Assembly: GCF_018128065.1 (NCBI RefSeq)
Contig: NZ_CP072360.1
Location: 1,554,501-1,618,500 of the forward strand
DNA: 64,000 bases
From: Prevotella melaninogenica
GTDB taxonomy: Bacteria > Bacteroidota > Bacteroidia > Bacteroidales > Bacteroidaceae
Reading direction: 5' to 3'
The translations under genes were made by a program, and so were the position numbers. This document shows, piece after piece, positions 62,568-64,000 of the stretch; the first letter of the stretch is position 1, and every line of letters starts with the position of its first letter. The notes below the pieces were generated by a model. The model saw only the letters and a list, made by a program, of their open reading frames with translations, had not been told where the DNA came from and made no database searches.

Positions 62568-64000
62568 TAGAAGTAGACCTTTTATAAGTTGAATAACCAT
62601 ATGAAAACATTGAAGGTGTCATTTTTCCTGCTGCCACGCCAATTGCTGTTTGTACAGGGTAATTAGTGGCATTTTTTCCAAAAATGGCAAGATGACTATC
62701 AAATTGACGATTAACACTCACTCTTCGATTAACCATTCTATTAGCAAGCTGTTTTGCATATTTTCCAGAAGTTGTACCCAATGTTCTTTTGATTTCACTT
62801 TTTACTTCTTTACGAAAAGCTTGACGAACAACTGATGATGCATATTTATTTGCAACCTTTGCCGTCAACTTTGTTGCTCCTTTTTCTATAATTTTACCCA
62901 CTCCAGTACCAATACCTGCACTTACAACATTACTAACAACACTTTCTGCAATATCTCTTTTGTTTATATGCCCTTTTCCTATCAACGTTTCTCCTAAAGA
63001 TGCAACAGTACCACCTGCGGCGGTTGCCACAAAACCAGCACCACTTGCAATTAGAGCTCCGCTTACAGCGCCACTTAGTGCAGCTCCAGCAATCTCTCTA
63101 GCGGATTTTCCTTGGTATGCTGCAATACCTGCATTTATTAATCCCCCAGCAAAAGCACCAACTGCAATCCAAGCAACTTTACCATTTGGATCTATAAACT
63201 TAACAGGGTTGTTATGTGTATAAGTATGCACACTTTCAGCTGGATACTTCTCCGCTAAAGGATCCACTCCATACCATAGACTTGTCATAGGATTCAAGTA
63301 CCTTGCACCATAATAGTACAAGCCAGTTTCCTCATCGAACTGTTTGCCATTGAACTTATATGGTAGCTCTTCACTGCTGCTGTGCTCATCAACTAACAGT
63401 TCACCATATGGCAGGTAAGCATCATACTGGGTGATGTTGGCTTTATCGTCTGTGATGTAAGACGTTGAACCGAGATGGTCACTGTGATAGAAGAAGGTCT
63501 CCTCACGTGTTGTGTCGTTTGGAATATAACCATAACCAGCCTGTGGGTCACCAGGGTTGCTCGGGTCATTCCAGCTTACAGGTGGGCCGGGGTTGGTGCC
63601 TGGTGTCGTGTTAGGACGTGGAGTCTGAATCCAACCCTGTGGCACATCATGGTTACCGAGTTCTGTAAGGACAGCATTATAACCAACACCCGTGTTCTCC
63701 GGATCACCATACGCACCCTTTTCTGTCGGTACACCAGGAGCTACACCCACCTTCTTATAGTATGCTTCCTTCTGTGTCTGAATCTGATTCATACGTTCAG
63801 CATAGTCCTGCTGACCTGCAGTTACATATGAGCCGTTGCGTCCATAAACGTTGTTAAACAGACCCGTTCCTATCCTTGAAGCAACTCGTTTGTCACCAAT
63901 GAAGTAATGCTTTGTAAAGCGATTCTTGTTTACAGAGAGGATACTTGCTGGGTAGAGCGTGAAGTTGTCTGTTTCGTGGAACGTGATGCCTTGTGGTGCA
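62551..64000 (-). CDS. Rhs cassette 4: Rhs core with hydrophobic pre-toxin tip (partial, runs off the window)
   Basis: The frame is open from the window edge (64000) to 62551, 483 codons visible. Core: APQGITFHETDNFTLYPASILSVNKNRFTKHYFIGDKRVASRIG through YYYGARYLNPMTSLWYGVDPLAEKYP (near 63260). The tip starts AESVHTYTHNNPVKFIDPNG and carries a long Ala/Gly-rich amphipathic stretch (GAFAGGLINAGIAAYQGKSAREIAGAALSGAVSGALIASGAGFVATAAGG) typical of pretoxin regions. A basic C-terminal domain follows (EVKSEIKRTLGTTSGKYAKQL, RQFDSHLAIFGKNATNYPVQTAIGVAAG). The end domain is not recognised. It may be the full-length, expressed Rhs gene, since nothing visible truncates its start. Confidence 0.85.
   Translation of the reverse strand, partial: APQGITFHETDNFTLYPASILSVNKNRFTKHYFIGDKRVASRIGTGLFNNVYGRNGSYVTAGQQDYAERMNQIQTQKEAYYKKVGVAPGVPTEKGAYGDPENTGVGYNAVLTELGNHDVPQGWIQTPRPNTTPGTNPGPPVSWNDPSNPGDPQAGYGYIPNDTTREETFFYHSDHLGSTSYITDDKANITQYDAYLPYGELLVDEHSSSEELPYKFNGKQFDEETGLYYYGARYLNPMTSLWYGVDPLAEKYPAESVHTYTHNNPVKFIDPNGKVAWIAVGAFAGGLINAGIAAYQGKSAREIAGAALSGAVSGALIASGAGFVATAAGGTVASLGETLIGKGHINKRDIAESVVSNVVSAGIGTGVGKIIEKGATKLTAKVANKYASSVVRQAFRKEVKSEIKRTLGTTSGKYAKQLANRMVNRRVSVNRQFDSHLAIFGKNATNYPVQTAIGVAAGKMTPSMFSYGYSTYKRSTSNGKRF
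63260..64000 (-). repeat. Rhs core repeat, copy 4 (continues outside)
   Basis: Same block as in copies 1-3, with small differences (for example MNQIQTQKEAYYKKVGVAPG shared with copy 1 against MNQIQRQKEAYYKQQGIAPG in copy 2), so copies 1 and 4 are closer to each other than to copies 2 and 3 in this part. Confidence 0.85.

Overview
The window looks like a Bacteroidota chromosome, most likely an oral Prevotella-type organism. The signs are promoters with the Bacteroidetes -7 word TAnnTTTG, an absence of clear Shine-Dalgarno sites, a BspA-type leucine-rich-repeat surface protein, Bacteroides-type conjugative and mobilizable element modules (MobB/MobC, DUF3853, two-gene primase/ATPase), and YD-repeat (Rhs) proteins. 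I cannot fix the species from sequence alone. Almost the whole window is accessory DNA; only the efflux/lipid-transport block (32.3-41.3 kb) and the surface-protein operon (46.2-50 kb) look like resident chromosome.

Layout. 1-5.6 kb: debris of an outer conjugative-type element: the end of a large helicase/methylase gene, an AbiF-like HEPN abortive-infection gene with a structured leader RNA, and a HTH / primase-helicase / HTH / unknown cluster. 5.6-26.1 kb: a mobilizable element flanked by a 13-bp direct repeat. Its right end carries an integrase, its middle a mobilization operon (DUF3853, ATPase, primase, MobC, relaxase), and its cargo is defence: Gabija (GajA+GajB), a XRE/DUF262-HNH/DUF262/RhuM operon, a 337-aa unknown with a broken membrane partner, YaaC and a YhcG nuclease. 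26.3-32 kb: a second integrase cut by an insertion sequence with a 6-bp target duplication, a broken IS1380-like transposase, and a truncated sacsin-like ATPase/DUF3883 gene.

32.3-41.3 kb: all on the minus strand, a TetR regulator, two ABC half-exporters, an MMPL/RND transporter, an outer-membrane lipoprotein-sorting protein and a DUF1302-like beta-barrel, which together could move a lipid or hydrophobic compound from inner to outer membrane. Two arrays of short imperfect palindromes (23-bp and 22-bp period) flank the RND gene. 41.5-46.2 kb: an IS982 copy, a MobB relaxase plus a cut MobC start, and a group II intron lying directly downstream of an intrinsic terminator. 46.2-50 kb: LRR surface protein and two tiny genes. 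50.5-52 kb: an IS3-family element using a -1 frameshift.

53.0-64.0 kb (continuing out of the window): a head-to-tail array of four Rhs toxin cassettes on the minus strand. Each has a near-identical core block, a different C-terminal toxin and a different immunity candidate immediately downstream. Two toxins carry zinc-metalloprotease motifs and are paired with exported immunity candidates; two have hydrophobic or helical tails and are paired with membrane-spanning candidates. The downstream cassettes lack the N-terminal part and look like a store of alternative toxin tips. The oldest is disrupted by frameshifts and an IS1634-like element.

Many disrupted frames in the window differ by one base, often in a short homopolymer, so either decay or assembly error must be considered for each pseudogene call.
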